A stretch of 64,000 nucleotides of DNA, taken from positions 9,184-73,183 of the forward strand of contig DATMYR010000009.1 in NCBI GenBank assembly GCA_035560815.1. The letters run 5' to 3'. The position numbers and the translations under genes are program-made. The notes beneath the pieces were generated by a model that worked only from the letters and a program-made list of their open reading frames with translations, was not told the origin of the DNA and did no database searches. Shown here piece by piece: positions 35,766-45,277 of the stretch (positions within the stretch are counted from its first letter, which is position 1; every line of letters starts with the position of its first letter). Source of the DNA: UBA5314 sp035560815 (GTDB taxonomy: Bacteria; Bacillota; Syntrophomonadia; Syntrophomonadales; Syntrophomonadaceae).

Positions 35766-37673
35766 TTAGATATCCAGATTGCTTACATAGCGGGCATTGT
35801 CCCGGATAAATTCAAAGCGGGGTTTTACATTATCACCCATCAAATCGGAGAAAATCTTCTCCGCTTCTATGGCATCATCGATATTGACCTGCAATATGGT
35901 GCGCTTCTCAGCATTCATGGTGGTTTCCCAGAGCTGTTCGGCATCCATTTCCCCCAGACCTTTGTACCTCTGGATGCCCCATTTCTGGTCAGTCTCACTG
36001 TAAAAGCGGTTGAGGTCAGCGTCATTGTAAAAATACTTAATTTCCTTGCCCCGCTTGAGTCCATAAAGAGGGGGCTGAGCAATATAGACAAATCCTCTTT
36101 CAATAAGCTCCCGCATATAGCGATAGAAGAAGGTCAAGAGCAGGATGCGGATATGGGATCCATCCACATCGGCATCAGTCATGATAAAGATTTTATGATA
36201 ACGAGCTTTTTTGATATCAAAATCTTCTCCAATCCCGGTGCCCAGAGCGGTAATCAGGTTGCGTATTTCTTCGCTGGATAAGATCCTGTCTAAGCGAGCC
36301 TTTTCAACATTCAGTATTTTTCCCCGCAAGGGTAATATGGCCTGATAATTTCGGTCTCTTCCCTGTTTGGCCGAACCTCCAGCGGAGTCTCCTTCCACGA
36401 TAAATATCTCGGATAGCGCTGGATTACGGTTGCTGCAATCCGCTAGTTTTCCGGGTAAGGAGGTGGATTCCAGGGCATTTTTGCGCCTGGTTAATTCCCG
36501 GGCTTTACGGGCCGCCTCCCGAGCTCGGCGGGCAGAGATGGCTTTGTCTACAATCTTGCGTGCTGCAGCGGGATTCTCTTGAAGATAATCGTTGATATTT
36601 TCATAGACGATGCCTTCTACCACGCCGCGGACAAAGGTATTTCCCAGCTTGGTTTTGGTCTGTCCCTCGAACTGAGGCTCTTTGACCAGAACCGATACGA
36701 TGGCAGCCATTCCCTCGCGGATATCCTCTCCTGCCAGGTTGACGTCATTATCCTTAATAAATCCGCTTTTCCGGGCAAAATCATTGATCACCCGGGTTAC
36801 GGCATTCTTGAAACCGATCTCGTGGGTGCCGCCCTCCTGAGTCCTGATATTATTGGCAAAAGAATACAGATTTTCGCTGTAGCCGGAATTATACTGGATG
36901 GCTGCGTTAACCACAACATCTTCCTTCTTCATGCCAAAGAAGATAGGCTTATCATTAATAATCTCTTTATTTTTATTGATATAGCCAACAAAGTCCGTTA
37001 ATCCTGTGGAATTGAATTCCTTGGTGATGCCGTCTTCTCTTTCATCGGAGAAGACGATGAGTAAGCCTTGATTCAAAAATGACAATTCCCGCAGTCGTTG
37101 AATAATAATCTCCCGGTCAAATATCAGTTCCTCGAAGATCTCGGGATCAGGGAAAAAGTGCGTACTGGTTCCGTTATCTGTGGATTCCCCAGTGATCTCA
37201 AGTTTGCTGACCGGATGGCCCTGCTGGTAAAACTGACGATATATTTTGCCGTCCCTCCGAACCTGGACTTCTAAATCGGAGGATAAGGCATTCACTACCG
37301 ACAGACCTACCCCGTGTAGTCCCCCGGAGATGGTGTATCCACTCCCCCCGAACTTACCACCTGAATGAAGGGTGGTCATGATTACTTCCAGGGCTGGAAT
37401 TCCCATCAGGGGATGGGTGTCCACAGGAATACCGCGGCCGTTGTCACATACCGTAACACTGTTATCCGGGTGGATCTTGACATCAATGCGGTTGCAGTAC
37501 CCGGCTACTGCTTCATCTATGCTGTTGTCAACAATTTCGAAGACCAGGTGGTGCAAACCTTTTGGACCGGTGGATCCTATGTACATCCCCGGCCTTTTCC
37601 TGACCGCCTCCAGACCTTCTAATACTTGAATATCGGAGGCATTGTATTCATTTTCCGCCGGTTTCAAATTCAT
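35766..37673 (-). CDS. gyrB: DNA gyrase subunit B
   Basis: ATPase subunit of gyrase, 635 residues. GHKL motifs (EIVDNSIDEA, DNGRGIPV, GLHGVGLSVVNAL) and TOPRIM EGDSAGGSAKQGRDR and DADVDGSHI. The ATG at 37673 abuts its AGGAGGT with only one intervening base and overlaps the remB stop; a TTG at 37667, 6 nt after AGGAGGT, may be the true start. Confidence 0.97.
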   Translation of the reverse strand: MNLKPAENEYNASDIQVLEGLEAVRKRPGMYIGSTGPKGLHHLVFEIVDNSIDEAVAGYCNRIDVKIHPDNSVTVCDNGRGIPVDTHPLMGIPALEVIMTTLHSGGKFGGSGYTISGGLHGVGLSVVNALSSDLEVQVRRDGKIYRQFYQQGHPVSKLEITGESTDNGTSTHFFPDPEIFEELIFDREIIIQRLRELSFLNQGLLIVFSDEREDGITKEFNSTGLTDFVGYINKNKEIINDKPIFFGMKKEDVVVNAAIQYNSGYSENLYSFANNIRTQEGGTHEIGFKNAVTRVINDFARKSGFIKDNDVNLAGEDIREGMAAIVSVLVKEPQFEGQTKTKLGNTFVRGVVEGIVYENINDYLQENPAAARKIVDKAISARRAREAARKARELTRRKNALESTSLPGKLADCSNRNPALSEIFIVEGDSAGGSAKQGRDRNYQAILPLRGKILNVEKARLDRILSSEEIRNLITALGTGIGEDFDIKKARYHKIFIMTDADVDGSHIRILLLTFFYRYMRELIERGFVYIAQPPLYGLKRGKEIKYFYNDADLNRFYSETDQKWGIQRYKGLGEMDAEQLWETTMNAEKRTILQVNIDDAIEAEKIFSDLMGDNVKPRFEFIRDNARYVSNLDI

Positions 37674-37921
37674 ACCTCCTTCGTGTACGCGGCTCCCCTT
37701 TTATAGAGGGTGATTGAGGAAATGGGAGAAATATAGGTACGATCATTGCATATGATCAGGGATTTCTCCTTCCCCTCTTCACTTATGTTAACTAATTTCT
37801 TTTCCGAGCGCGCTATCTCCATGATGTCTAAAACGTCTTCGGAAAGTGACGTGTTCAGGTTGAGTATCGCAATAACGTCTTGCGATGAAATGATATGGTT
37901 GTTTCCCAAGTGAATGTACAT
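37670..37921 (-). CDS. remB: DUF370 extracellular-matrix regulator, RemB-like
   Basis: 83-residue protein of the RemA/RemB (DUF370) family, begun by MYIHLGNNHIISSQDVIAIL and with the conserved SEEGKEKSLIICNDRTYISPIS stretch. It lies between recF and gyrB exactly as yaaB/remB in Bacillus. RemA-type proteins bind DNA and promote matrix and osmoprotection genes; a DNA-binding role for RemB is inferred. Overlaps gyrB by 4 nt, and recF ends 3 nt upstream. Confidence 0.9.
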   Translation of the reverse strand: MYIHLGNNHIISSQDVIAILNLNTSLSEDVLDIMEIARSEKKLVNISEEGKEKSLIICNDRTYISPISSITLYKRGAAYTKEV

Positions 37922-37924
37922 GAA

Positions 37925-39028
37925 TTACTCCTTTCTTGTAATGGTTCCTTCCCGGATCAAGTTGATTCCGGCTCCTTTGATGTGTTCTATTTCGCTCAAG
38001 TTAACCGAGGTTAAAAAGCTTTGAAAAAGGGATCTATCCAGGTATTCTAACAGCTTCAGGCGTTTCTCCTGGTCTAATTCAGCCAGTACTTCGTCCAGAA
38101 GAAAGAGGGGATAATACCCTTTTATAGCGTGAAAAGCCTCGATTTCCGCAATTTTTAAGCAAACCGCAAGACTGCGCTGTTGGCCCTGGGAGGCGAAATG
38201 ACGAGCTAATTTGTCCTCGAGATAGACATGAAAGTCATCTCGATGTGGACCGACCAGGGTCCCGCCTCTTCTATATTCTTGTACTCTTTTTTCTTTAAGT
38301 TCCTCACCCAGCCTGCATTTTAAGAGATCCAGATTAATTTTACCACTATCCACCGTAAAAGAAAGAGCGTACCTGATCTTGAGATCTGCTGGATAAGCGT
38401 GGATGGCATTATATATGGATCGGGCCCTTTCTTGAATAATATTGACATAATTGAGCCGGGCCAGGATGACCCGAGACGCTCTATCGATTAATATTTCATC
38501 CAGAATGTCCAGACCGGAAGAATGAGTTGGTCCTTTTCTCAAGATAAAGTTCCGTCTCCTCAGGGTCTTTATAAAATCATCGTGATTGAGAACATATTCG
38601 GCTGACAGCTGGCGCAGGCCGGAATCCAGGAACTGTCTTCGTAAAGAAGGGGAGCCTTTAACCAAATACAAATCGTCTGGAGTAAAAACAACCACTCGCA
38701 GACGATCTGCGTTGTTATGCCTGGCTTTTTTGGAATTGATATTAAAAAGCTTGCTGCCGTCCTTGCGCAGCATCAAGCTCGATTCGAATTTTCTCTCTTC
38801 TTTTTCATACCGTCCTTTTATTTCAAAACCATTGGCTTGATAACGTATTAAATCATCATCATGAACGCTGCGAAAAGAAACACCCCGAGCTAGAACAAAT
38901 ATAGCTTCTAAAATATTGGTTTTGCCCTGCCCATTTTCCCCAAGAAATATATTCAGCTTTTCTTGAGGCTCATAAAGAAGCTGCCTTAGGTTGCGGAAAT
39001 CATGCAACTGGAAAGCTGTTAGTTTCAA
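37925..39028 (-). CDS. recF: DNA replication/repair protein RecF
   Basis: SMC-like ATPase loading RecA at gaps, 367 residues. Walker A GENGQGKTNILEA near residue 30, signature LVGPHRDDF, and LLDEVLAELDQEKR as Walker B/D-loop. Sits between dnaN and remB in the conserved origin operon. Confidence 0.97.
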   Translation of the reverse strand: MKLTAFQLHDFRNLRQLLYEPQEKLNIFLGENGQGKTNILEAIFVLARGVSFRSVHDDDLIRYQANGFEIKGRYEKEERKFESSLMLRKDGSKLFNINSKKARHNNADRLRVVVFTPDDLYLVKGSPSLRRQFLDSGLRQLSAEYVLNHDDFIKTLRRRNFILRKGPTHSSGLDILDEILIDRASRVILARLNYVNIIQERARSIYNAIHAYPADLKIRYALSFTVDSGKINLDLLKCRLGEELKEKRVQEYRRGGTLVGPHRDDFHVYLEDKLARHFASQGQQRSLAVCLKIAEIEAFHAIKGYYPLFLLDEVLAELDQEKRLKLLEYLDRSLFQSFLTSVNLSEIEHIKGAGINLIREGTITRKE

Positions 39029-39045
39029 TCTTTACGGAGCACTCC

Positions 39046-40185
39046 TTAATTCCCGGTGCGCAAGGGCACAAGGACATAAAGATAATTATCTTTCTCCGGG
39101 TTCTTGATAACCGCAGGGCCCAGGGATCCTGATAATTTAATTTCTATTTGCTCGCTTTCACCAGCTAATAGTTTTACAACATCCAAGAAGTAGTTGGTGT
39201 TGAAGGATATTTTGAAATTATTGTCTCCAGAAATGGTTATTTCATCAATAACTTCCTCTATTTCTCCCATTACCTCGGAGAAGCTGTTGATCACGACTTC
39301 GTTTTCTTTTATCTCAACCCGTACATTGGGGATCTTTAGTTTATCATCGGTGGGCATTACCCGGGCTCTTTCAAGAACATTGGTCAACATATGCGTATTC
39401 ATTTTCATCTCTGTATGCCATGTACTGGGTATAACCTGATTATAATTTGGATACTGACCCTCAATTAGGCGGGATAAAATTAAAAGCTTGTCCTGATAAA
39501 ATACCACATTGTTCTGGTTTAATTCGATTTTTATGGTTTCCTCGCTGTCCTCTAACCAGCGCAGGAGTTCGTTGACAGTTCGGGTTGGGACAATGAAGCT
39601 AAACGGTTCCAACTCTGGACCGGGTAATGTGCAGGTATAGTAAGCAAGACGGTGGGTGTCAGAAGCTACTACATTTAGAATATTGCCAGCGGTAAAATCA
39701 AAAAGAACGCCAGTAAAAACTTGACGAAAATGGCTCTGGGCAGCTGCGAAAGACGTCTTTCGCAGGGCTTCTTTTAAAGTCTTATGCGTAAGATTCGTTT
39801 TAAACTCCATTTTTTGCAAGGGTAATTCTGGATATTCTTGCTCTCGATAGGTATTGATAAACCCGGAAGATCTACCGTAATTAATTTTCAATTTTGCTTT
39901 TTCTTTATCCAGTTCCACGGTGGTGCGGACATCAGGCAAAACTTTAATAAAATCCGCAAAATAATGAGCATTGACCAGAACCTGACCTTCTTCGATGATG
40001 TCAACATTTTCTGTGCTTGCTTGGATGCCGATCTCCATATCGGTAGCCGTAAGTGTAAGACCTTTTTCTCGATCAGCCTGGATGAGGAGTCCTGACAGCA
40101 CCGGGATGGTGTTCTTATTTGAAGCAGCCCGGTATACTTGTGTCGTAATACTTGACAGGTCTTGTTTTTCGATCATAAATTTCAT
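39046..40185 (-). CDS. dnaN: DNA polymerase III beta clamp
   Basis: Sliding clamp, 379 residues, three repeated clamp domains. The C-terminal YVLVPLRTGN resembles the conserved clamp end (family MPMRL). GGGAGGT lies 8 nt before the ATG. The second origin gene, 178 bp from dnaA. Confidence 0.97.
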   Translation of the reverse strand: MKFMIEKQDLSSITTQVYRAASNKNTIPVLSGLLIQADREKGLTLTATDMEIGIQASTENVDIIEEGQVLVNAHYFADFIKVLPDVRTTVELDKEKAKLKINYGRSSGFINTYREQEYPELPLQKMEFKTNLTHKTLKEALRKTSFAAAQSHFRQVFTGVLFDFTAGNILNVVASDTHRLAYYTCTLPGPELEPFSFIVPTRTVNELLRWLEDSEETIKIELNQNNVVFYQDKLLILSRLIEGQYPNYNQVIPSTWHTEMKMNTHMLTNVLERARVMPTDDKLKIPNVRVEIKENEVVINSFSEVMGEIEEVIDEITISGDNNFKISFNTNYFLDVVKLLAGESEQIEIKLSGSLGPAVIKNPEKDNYLYVLVPLRTGN

Positions 40186-40363
40186 GTCTACATACCTCCC
40201 TAGTGCAGATAGGAAAATTAGTCAAATTCCTAGTTTTTATTTATTCATATTCTTTAAAGACTAGCAGTAATAGTCGTAGTAGTGTGGATTTTGGGGATAA
40301 GCAACTACAACAGCCATATAATGAGTAATTGAAGCGGTTGATAAGGCTGTTAGTAAAAAAGTA
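40186..40363. other. dnaA-dnaN intergenic with degenerate DnaA boxes
   Basis: Contains TGTGGATTT (40283) and TGGGGATAA (40292), each one mismatch from the TGTGGATAA box. It may be the second half of a bipartite origin, as in Bacillus. Confidence 0.5.
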
Positions 40364-41674
40364 TTAACCAGAGTAGTTGGGATCAATTTTTTTTATCAAT
40401 TTCTCAACTGTTATGGCGAGATCACGGTCTATATCAAGCTGTTTCTCTATTTTATCTGTAGAATGGATTACTGTGGTATGGTCTCGGCTTCCAAATTGAT
40501 CACCGATCTGAGGGTAGGAAGCATCAGTAAGACGGCGGCAAAGATACATAGCAACCTGCCGGGGAAAGACGACCTGTTTATTTCTTTTCTTGGAGAGAAG
40601 TTCAACGATATCAAGGTCATAATGTTTTGCCACAGTTTTTTGAATAGATTCAATCGTTATTTTACGAGGCCGGGGTGGAGGCAAGATATCTTTTAAGGCT
40701 TCACTGGCGGTGGCCAGGTTCAAGTTTTTATGGGTCAAAGTTACATAAGCGACCAGACGCACAAGAGCGCCCTCCAATTCTCGTATGTTGGAGTCTATGT
40801 AGTTAGCTATGTAATCAAGGACGTCAAAGGGAATATTCAGGTTCTCCGCCTGAGCCTTTTTTCGTAGGATCGCAATGCGCGTCTCTAGATCCGGTGGTTG
40901 AATATCCGTAATTAAACCCCATTCAAATCGGGAGCGCAGGCGGTCTTCCAGTGTGGGAATATTCCGAGGAGGACGATCGCTGGATATAACTACCTGTTTA
41001 TTGGCTTCATAAAGGGTGTTGAAAGTGTGGAAAAACTCTTCCTGGGTGCGCTCTTTACCGGCAAGAAATTGAATATCATCAATAAGGAGAACATCGATAT
41101 TGCGATATTTGTTCCGAAAACCGGAAGTATTATCATCTTTAATGGAACTGATTAACTCGTTGGTAAACTGTTCTGAGGAAACGTAAACTACCGAAAAATC
41201 ACTGTGCTTAAGAAGGATATGATGACCGATTGCCTGCATCAAGTGGGTCTTGCCCAGGCCTACACCTCCATAAATAAATAGTGGATTATAGGCACGGGAA
41301 GGTGATTCTCCAACAGCGAAGCAAGCAGCGTGGGCAAAACGATTGCTATTCCCGACAACAAAAGTGTCAAAGGTATAGCGAGCATTCAAAGGAGCAAAGC
41401 CGGCATCTTTTTCGGCCGGGCTCTCGGTTATCATATCCACGGAAATGTTTTGATGAGAAAAGCTACGTAGTTTATTAAGAATGGTATCCAAATAGCGGGA
41501 TTCAATCCACTCTTTGGTAAGGGAATTGGGTACTTTAACATAAAGTGTGTCATTGCGAAAAGAGTAGTAATTTAACATGGAGAACCAAATGTCATAGCTC
41601 CCGGGATCAATTTCCTCCTTAATGGCATGGAGTACTTTGCTCCAAATAGCAGCATAGTCTATATCCTGGCCCAT
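40364..41674 (-). CDS. dnaA: Chromosomal replication initiator DnaA
   Basis: AAA+ initiator binding DnaA boxes, 436 residues. Domain I about 1-80, a very short domain II, AAA+ about 100-320 with GGVGLGKTHLMQAIG and LLIDDIQFLAGKE, and the C-terminal DNA-binding helix with the DHTTVIHS signature. ATG 41674 behind AGGAGG. Confidence 0.98.
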   Translation of the reverse strand: MGQDIDYAAIWSKVLHAIKEEIDPGSYDIWFSMLNYYSFRNDTLYVKVPNSLTKEWIESRYLDTILNKLRSFSHQNISVDMITESPAEKDAGFAPLNARYTFDTFVVGNSNRFAHAACFAVGESPSRAYNPLFIYGGVGLGKTHLMQAIGHHILLKHSDFSVVYVSSEQFTNELISSIKDDNTSGFRNKYRNIDVLLIDDIQFLAGKERTQEEFFHTFNTLYEANKQVVISSDRPPRNIPTLEDRLRSRFEWGLITDIQPPDLETRIAILRKKAQAENLNIPFDVLDYIANYIDSNIRELEGALVRLVAYVTLTHKNLNLATASEALKDILPPPRPRKITIESIQKTVAKHYDLDIVELLSKKRNKQVVFPRQVAMYLCRRLTDASYPQIGDQFGSRDHTTVIHSTDKIEKQLDIDRDLAITVEKLIKKIDPNYSG

Positions 41675-41833
41675 GACAAATCCTCCTGTAGTTGTGGATA
41701 AACCAATAAGAATTGTGGAAAACCACCTGAAAGGAAATCAACAGCCTCCTTACCATGGCCTTCCAGAACGCAAATATAGTACCATTCTAGCAGAAAGAAA
41801 TGAAAAATAGAAGGGTTAATAGAGGCTTCTTTC
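41675..41833. other. Putative oriC, dnaA-rpmH intergenic
   Basis: Genes diverge from here on both sides. A perfect DnaA box TGTGGATAA is at 41693-41701 and TGTGGAAAA at 41714-41722 is near-consensus. Few boxes are visible, so the initiation region may be shared with 40186-40363. Confidence 0.6.
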
Positions 41834-41863
41834 TTGACAGTACCGGGCTTGAATCAATATAAT
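41834..41863 (+). promoter_or_regulatory. rpmH operon promoter
   Basis: TTGACA at 41834 and TATAAT at 41858 with an 18-bp spacer, 40 bp before rpmH. Confidence 0.85.
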
Positions 41864-41902
41864 TATAAAGTATTGTAACTATTAAGGAAGGAAGAGGACC
41901 TG

Positions 41903-42037
41903 ATGAAAAGGACGTTTCAACCTAAAAATCGCCAGAGAAAGAAAGTACATGGATTTAGAAAGAGAATGTCTACATCAAGTGGACGGAGGGTTCTTGCAAG
42001 CCGCAGGAAAAAAGGTAGAAAAACCATCTGTGCATAG
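41903..42037 (+). CDS. rpmH: 50S ribosomal protein L34
   Basis: 44 residues, MKRTFQPKNRQRKKVHGFRK then RMSTSSGRRVLASRRKKGRK: unmistakable L34. GGAAGAGG precedes the ATG. First gene of the rightward operon with rnpA. Confidence 0.98.
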   Translation: MKRTFQPKNRQRKKVHGFRKRMSTSSGRRVLASRRKKGRKTICA

Positions 42038-42078
42038 GTCGTGGAAAGGGCGGCCTTTAATTTTCTTCAGGCAGGATC

Positions 42079-42414
42079 ATGCTGCATAAGAAGCTAAGAA
42101 TAAGAACTGGAAAAGAATATAATACTATATATAAATATGGTAAAAAGATTGGCGGTCGCCATATTCTGGTTTATATAATTCCAAATAAACTGGGGCGGAA
42201 CCGTTTTGGCGTGATAACCAGCAAAAAAGTCGGTAAAGCCGTGCGAAGGAATAAGGTTAAGCGGCAACTACGCTCAATAATAAGGACAAACCTTGAGAAA
42301 TTGGGCGGACAGCATGATGTTGTTGTTATTGCCCGGTATAATATATATGGAAGCGAATATCGTGCGCTGGAAAAGGACTTTCTTAATCTTATGAAGAAGG
42401 CCGGTTTATGCTGA
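42079..42414 (+). CDS. rnpA: Ribonuclease P protein component
   Basis: Basic protein that binds RNase P RNA for tRNA 5' maturation, 111 residues. The RNR-like motif is present as RRNKVKRQLRSIIR, and the central cleft motif RFGVITSKKVGKAV is conserved. Overlaps yidD by 7 nt. Confidence 0.97.
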   Translation: MLHKKLRIRTGKEYNTIYKYGKKIGGRHILVYIIPNKLGRNRFGVITSKKVGKAVRRNKVKRQLRSIIRTNLEKLGGQHDVVVIARYNIYGSEYRALEKDFLNLMKKAGLC

Positions 42415-42617
42415 GCAAATTATGCATTCTGTTAATTAAAATATATCAACGAGCGACCTTTTTTAAAAATCCGTCCTGTCGTTATTACCCCTCCTGTTCC
42501 CATTATTCCATAGAAGCCATTACGAAATATGGAGCAATTAAAGGGGGATGGATCACGGTGAAAAGGATTGGCAGATGCCATCCTTTTCATGCCGGGGGGT
42601 ACGATCCGGTTCCCTGA
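42408..42617 (+). CDS. yidD: Membrane protein insertion efficiency factor YidD
   Basis: 69-residue family protein with the conserved CRYYPSCSHYSIEAI and GGWITVKRIGRCHPFHAGGYDPVP. Amphipathic N-terminal helix binds the membrane; assists YidC-dependent insertion. Its gene overlaps rnpA and precedes yidC. Confidence 0.96.
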   Translation: MLSKLCILLIKIYQRATFFKNPSCRYYPSCSHYSIEAITKYGAIKGGWITVKRIGRCHPFHAGGYDPVP

Positions 42618-42699
42618 ACCGATGCAGTCTGGCTATACGAGCCGCAGTAAAGGAGGTGAAACCTGCTATCGCCATCGACCTCGATAAGCAGGGCAAGAT

Positions 42700-43512
42700 A
42701 TGTGGAATACTTTTGTAGGTTGGTTCACTGAGTTTATTAAATTGATGTACAGCTTTACCGGGAGCATAGGCTTTCCTAATTATGGCTTGGCTATTATTCT
42801 CATGTCCATTGCTATAAAGGCCGTGCTATTTCCCCTTACACAGAAACAGATGAAATCCATGCGGGAAATGCAAGAGATCCAGCCGCGAATGAAGTACCTG
42901 CAAACACAGTACAAGGACGATCCTCAGTTGATGCAGCGCAAGTTGCAAGAGCTTTATAAAGAGCATGGCGTGAACCCCCTTGGTGGATGTCTGCCACTGC
43001 TGATTCAAATGCCGATATTGTTCGCCTTTTATAGGTCATTGTACACATTTCAGTTTGCTGTTCCCGCACATGCTATCTTCCTGGGAATAAACATTGCAGA
43101 GAAAGTTACTAGCCAGAGTTTGATTGCCTGGATATTGCCCATAATGGTGGCAGCGACAACTTTCTACCAGCAAAAAATTTCCATGGCCGACACCAATGAC
43201 CCCACACAGAAATCCATGCTTTACATGATGCCATTGTTTATCGGTTACATATCGAGTACGGTTCAAGCAGGTCTACCTTTGTACTGGGTTACATTCAATC
43301 TTCTCAGTATAGCCCAACAGCTGTATGTAAACGCCACGAGCAAAAAGGTGGCAGTGGCTGGAGCGGGGAGCGCGATTGAAGTGCAGGAAATTGGAACGCT
43401 GGAGAATGTTGGAGAACCCGAAACCGGCGGAAAAGAGGAAGCAGGGAGGGACAAAGGAGGAACGAGTCAGGATGGAAGCCCAAATCGTCGAAAAAAAGGG
43501 AAAAAGCATTGA
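42700..43512 (+). CDS. yidC: Membrane protein insertase YidC/OxaI
   Basis: Inserts membrane proteins with or without SecYEG; 270 residues, short Gram-positive form. About five TM segments; cytoplasmic coiled loop (KQMKSMREMQEIQPRMKYLQ) and NPLGGCLPLLIQMPILFAFY core. The hydrophilic-groove Arg in this family lies in the first TM; here the region is NYGLAIILMSIAIKAVLFPLT with Lys instead. No lipoprotein Cys is seen at the N-terminus. The charged C-tail overlaps khpB by 41 nt. Confidence 0.95.
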   Translation: MWNTFVGWFTEFIKLMYSFTGSIGFPNYGLAIILMSIAIKAVLFPLTQKQMKSMREMQEIQPRMKYLQTQYKDDPQLMQRKLQELYKEHGVNPLGGCLPLLIQMPILFAFYRSLYTFQFAVPAHAIFLGINIAEKVTSQSLIAWILPIMVAATTFYQQKISMADTNDPTQKSMLYMMPLFIGYISSTVQAGLPLYWVTFNLLSIAQQLYVNATSKKVAVAGAGSAIEVQEIGTLENVGEPETGGKEEAGRDKGGTSQDGSPNRRKKGKKH

Positions 43513-44098
43513 TGAAGCCATCCAGGCAGCCCTGGATGAACTAGGGTGCGATATTGAAGACGTTCAGGTGGAAGTGCTGGAGGAGCCCAGCAAAGGCCTG
43601 CTGGGAATTGGTAAAAAGCCGGCTGTTGTACGGATAACCCTGCGAGAAAAACCGGAACAATATGTTCGGAATGTTGTCGAAGACATCCTATCACGGATGA
43701 AAATCGATTTTCAGATCAACGGAGTGGAGTTTGAAGAAGGCCGGGTACGGATTAATGTTATAGGTAAAGATATGGGACTGCTGATTGGGCGCAAAGGGGA
43801 AACCCTCAATGCAGTGCAGTTCATTGTGGGATTAATCGTCAACCGCAATCGTGAAGAAAAAATCAGAGTGATGCTTGATGTAGAAGACTATCGTAAAAAG
43901 CGAGAAGACTCACTGGAAGCACTGGCATTGCGTTTATCGGACAAAGTAAAGAAAACCAGAAAAAATGTAGTGATGCGACCAATGACTTCACAGGAACGTC
44001 GCATCGTTCATACAACGCTTCAGTCCGATCCCCAAATTACGACATATTCAATGGGAGATGAACCCAATCGTAAAGTCGTCATTTCATTAAAGAAATAG
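43472..44098 (+). CDS. khpB: RNA-binding protein KhpB/Jag
   Basis: 208 residues: Jag-N domain (1-50), KH domain with GRKG (GLLIGRKGETLNAV, about 105-118), and R3H domain (ERRIVH as R-x3-H near the C-terminus). Partner of KhpA in RNA chaperone/sRNA function and cell-envelope control. ATG 43472 follows GGAGG by about 11 nt; the open frame to 43376 is out-of-phase yidC sequence. Confidence 0.95.
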   Translation: MEAQIVEKKGKSIDEAIQAALDELGCDIEDVQVEVLEEPSKGLLGIGKKPAVVRITLREKPEQYVRNVVEDILSRMKIDFQINGVEFEEGRVRINVIGKDMGLLIGRKGETLNAVQFIVGLIVNRNREEKIRVMLDVEDYRKKREDSLEALALRLSDKVKKTRKNVVMRPMTSQERRIVHTTLQSDPQITTYSMGDEPNRKVVISLKK

Positions 44099-44120
44099 TA
44101 AAGATTAAAACAAAAAGAAC

Positions 44121-44150
44121 AAAAAACAGGCCCTCACTTGTGGGGGCCTG
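44121..44150 (-). terminator. Terminator, convergent region I
   Basis: CAGGCCC and GGGCCTG (44127-44150) with TTTTTTG on the minus side. Could also stop khpB transcripts, although the plus side has only a weak T-run. Confidence 0.6.
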
Positions 44151-44194
44151 CTAAAATTTCTGCCAGATAGTGAAAATATCACGGATATTTAATA

Positions 44195-44226
44195 AATAAA
44201 AGAAAACCTGCCCCGGTAGGGGCAGG
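44195..44226 (-). terminator. Terminator, convergent region II
   Basis: CCTGCCCC and GGGGCAGG around a 4-nt loop (44207-44226), then TTTTCTTTTATTT on the minus strand, 40 nt after the stop of the 112-residue hypothetical. Confidence 0.8.
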
Positions 44227-44267
44227 TATAGACGATGTTATTCAAGGACCATCGGAGAAGGAAAACG

Positions 44268-44606
44268 CTAACTCACCTTTGATAGAACTAGAGGTTTACG
44301 CATATCAGGGATTTGAAATATCGGAGTTGGTTGCTGTTCAAGACCAAATAACTGACGCAATTGCTGGTTATAGGCCTCTCGGGTAAGGGGAATCACCTCA
44401 ATGATGGGGTAATTCCATTCTTCCATTAAGGCTTGCAGGCGGTCAGTCCATTCGCTGCTATCTCTTTGGTCAAATGATAGGGTGCTTAAGGCCACGTTAA
44501 ATTCGTGTGTTGACAAGGTAGTATGCTGAATCATGGGATGGCCTAGCGCCTCAAGGTCATCAAGCAGCATGTCTGCCCAGTTCTCTAAGTAATTCAATTT
44601 CTTCAT
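44268..44606 (-). CDS. Hypothetical 112-residue protein
   Basis: Not recognised. Acidic, Leu-rich and probably helical at the N-terminus (MKKLNYLENWADMLLDDLEAL), with no membrane segment, Cys cluster or signal. A GGGGG stretch is 9-10 nt before the ATG, and a good terminator follows. It lies against the direction of its neighbours between khpB and mnmE. Confidence 0.65.
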   Translation of the reverse strand: MKKLNYLENWADMLLDDLEALGHPMIQHTTLSTHEFNVALSTLSFDQRDSSEWTDRLQALMEEWNYPIIEVIPLTREAYNQQLRQLFGLEQQPTPIFQIPDMRKPLVLSKVS

Positions 44607-44639
44607 TTTTATATACCCCCAAAATTAATATTTAATAAT

Positions 44640-45277
44640 TACTATCTCTCTTACAACATTTGATCGAGCTTTTCTCCACTGGGCCTATGCCATTTCTAAC
44701 ATCGTCTACTTATTATTGATTAACATGCAAAATGCGTGCCATGGCTGAAACATTATTTGATAACTGTCAAAAGACCGTGAAAAGCAGATAAGTGATGGAT
44801 GAGGAAACGATGTGGGAGAAACTGTTCCTAAAATAGGAGGATGAAAGTATTCAAGAAATGAGAGAAGCGGGAAATACTTAGGAAGTGGTTTCTCCTAATA
44901 TGGGAGAAACCCGCAATCCTGGGAAAGATGGCTAGGTATTCTTTATGTCAGGGATTGCACAGGGGAAGAATAACTGAGAGAATTTGTATGGGCTCATAAG
45001 TTCAAATTGCTTAGCCACGAAGTGCCTGACTGGAGAGGGAAAGCCTGAAGGTCAGGGAGGGAAGCGGGTTGCCGTAATGAAGACTAATAGCGCTGGAGAC
45101 AACCCCATGAGCAACCCGATGTTAGGAAAGAGCAAATGTAAGGAAATATTGAAGAAATGTAATCAAAAATAGACGCTATGTAAAGAGATAACCACATGAA
45201 ACATACAGGTTGAGAATATGGAGAGCGTAAAAATGATGAGAAAAAATAGCGCACCCAGAATATGAAGGAGTTAAACG
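44640..45277 (+). other. Gene-free stretch, candidate structured RNA before mnmE
   Basis: Purine-rich on the plus strand with several strong inverted repeats. These are GGTTTCTCC/GGGAGAAACC near 44888-44912, TGCCTGAC/GTCAGGGA near 45022-45060, and CGGGTTGC/GCAACCCG near 45064-45121 enclosing about 42 nt. A 62-codon frame (44984-45172) overlaps them but has no ribosome site or protein-like composition. I match it to no known RNA family. It could be an independent ncRNA or an mnmE leader. Confidence 0.4.

Noticed and set aside
44984..45172. 62-codon frame upstream of mnmE
   Set aside because: Lies across strong inverted repeats; no ribosome site; low-complexity composition. Better seen as part of a structured non-coding region.
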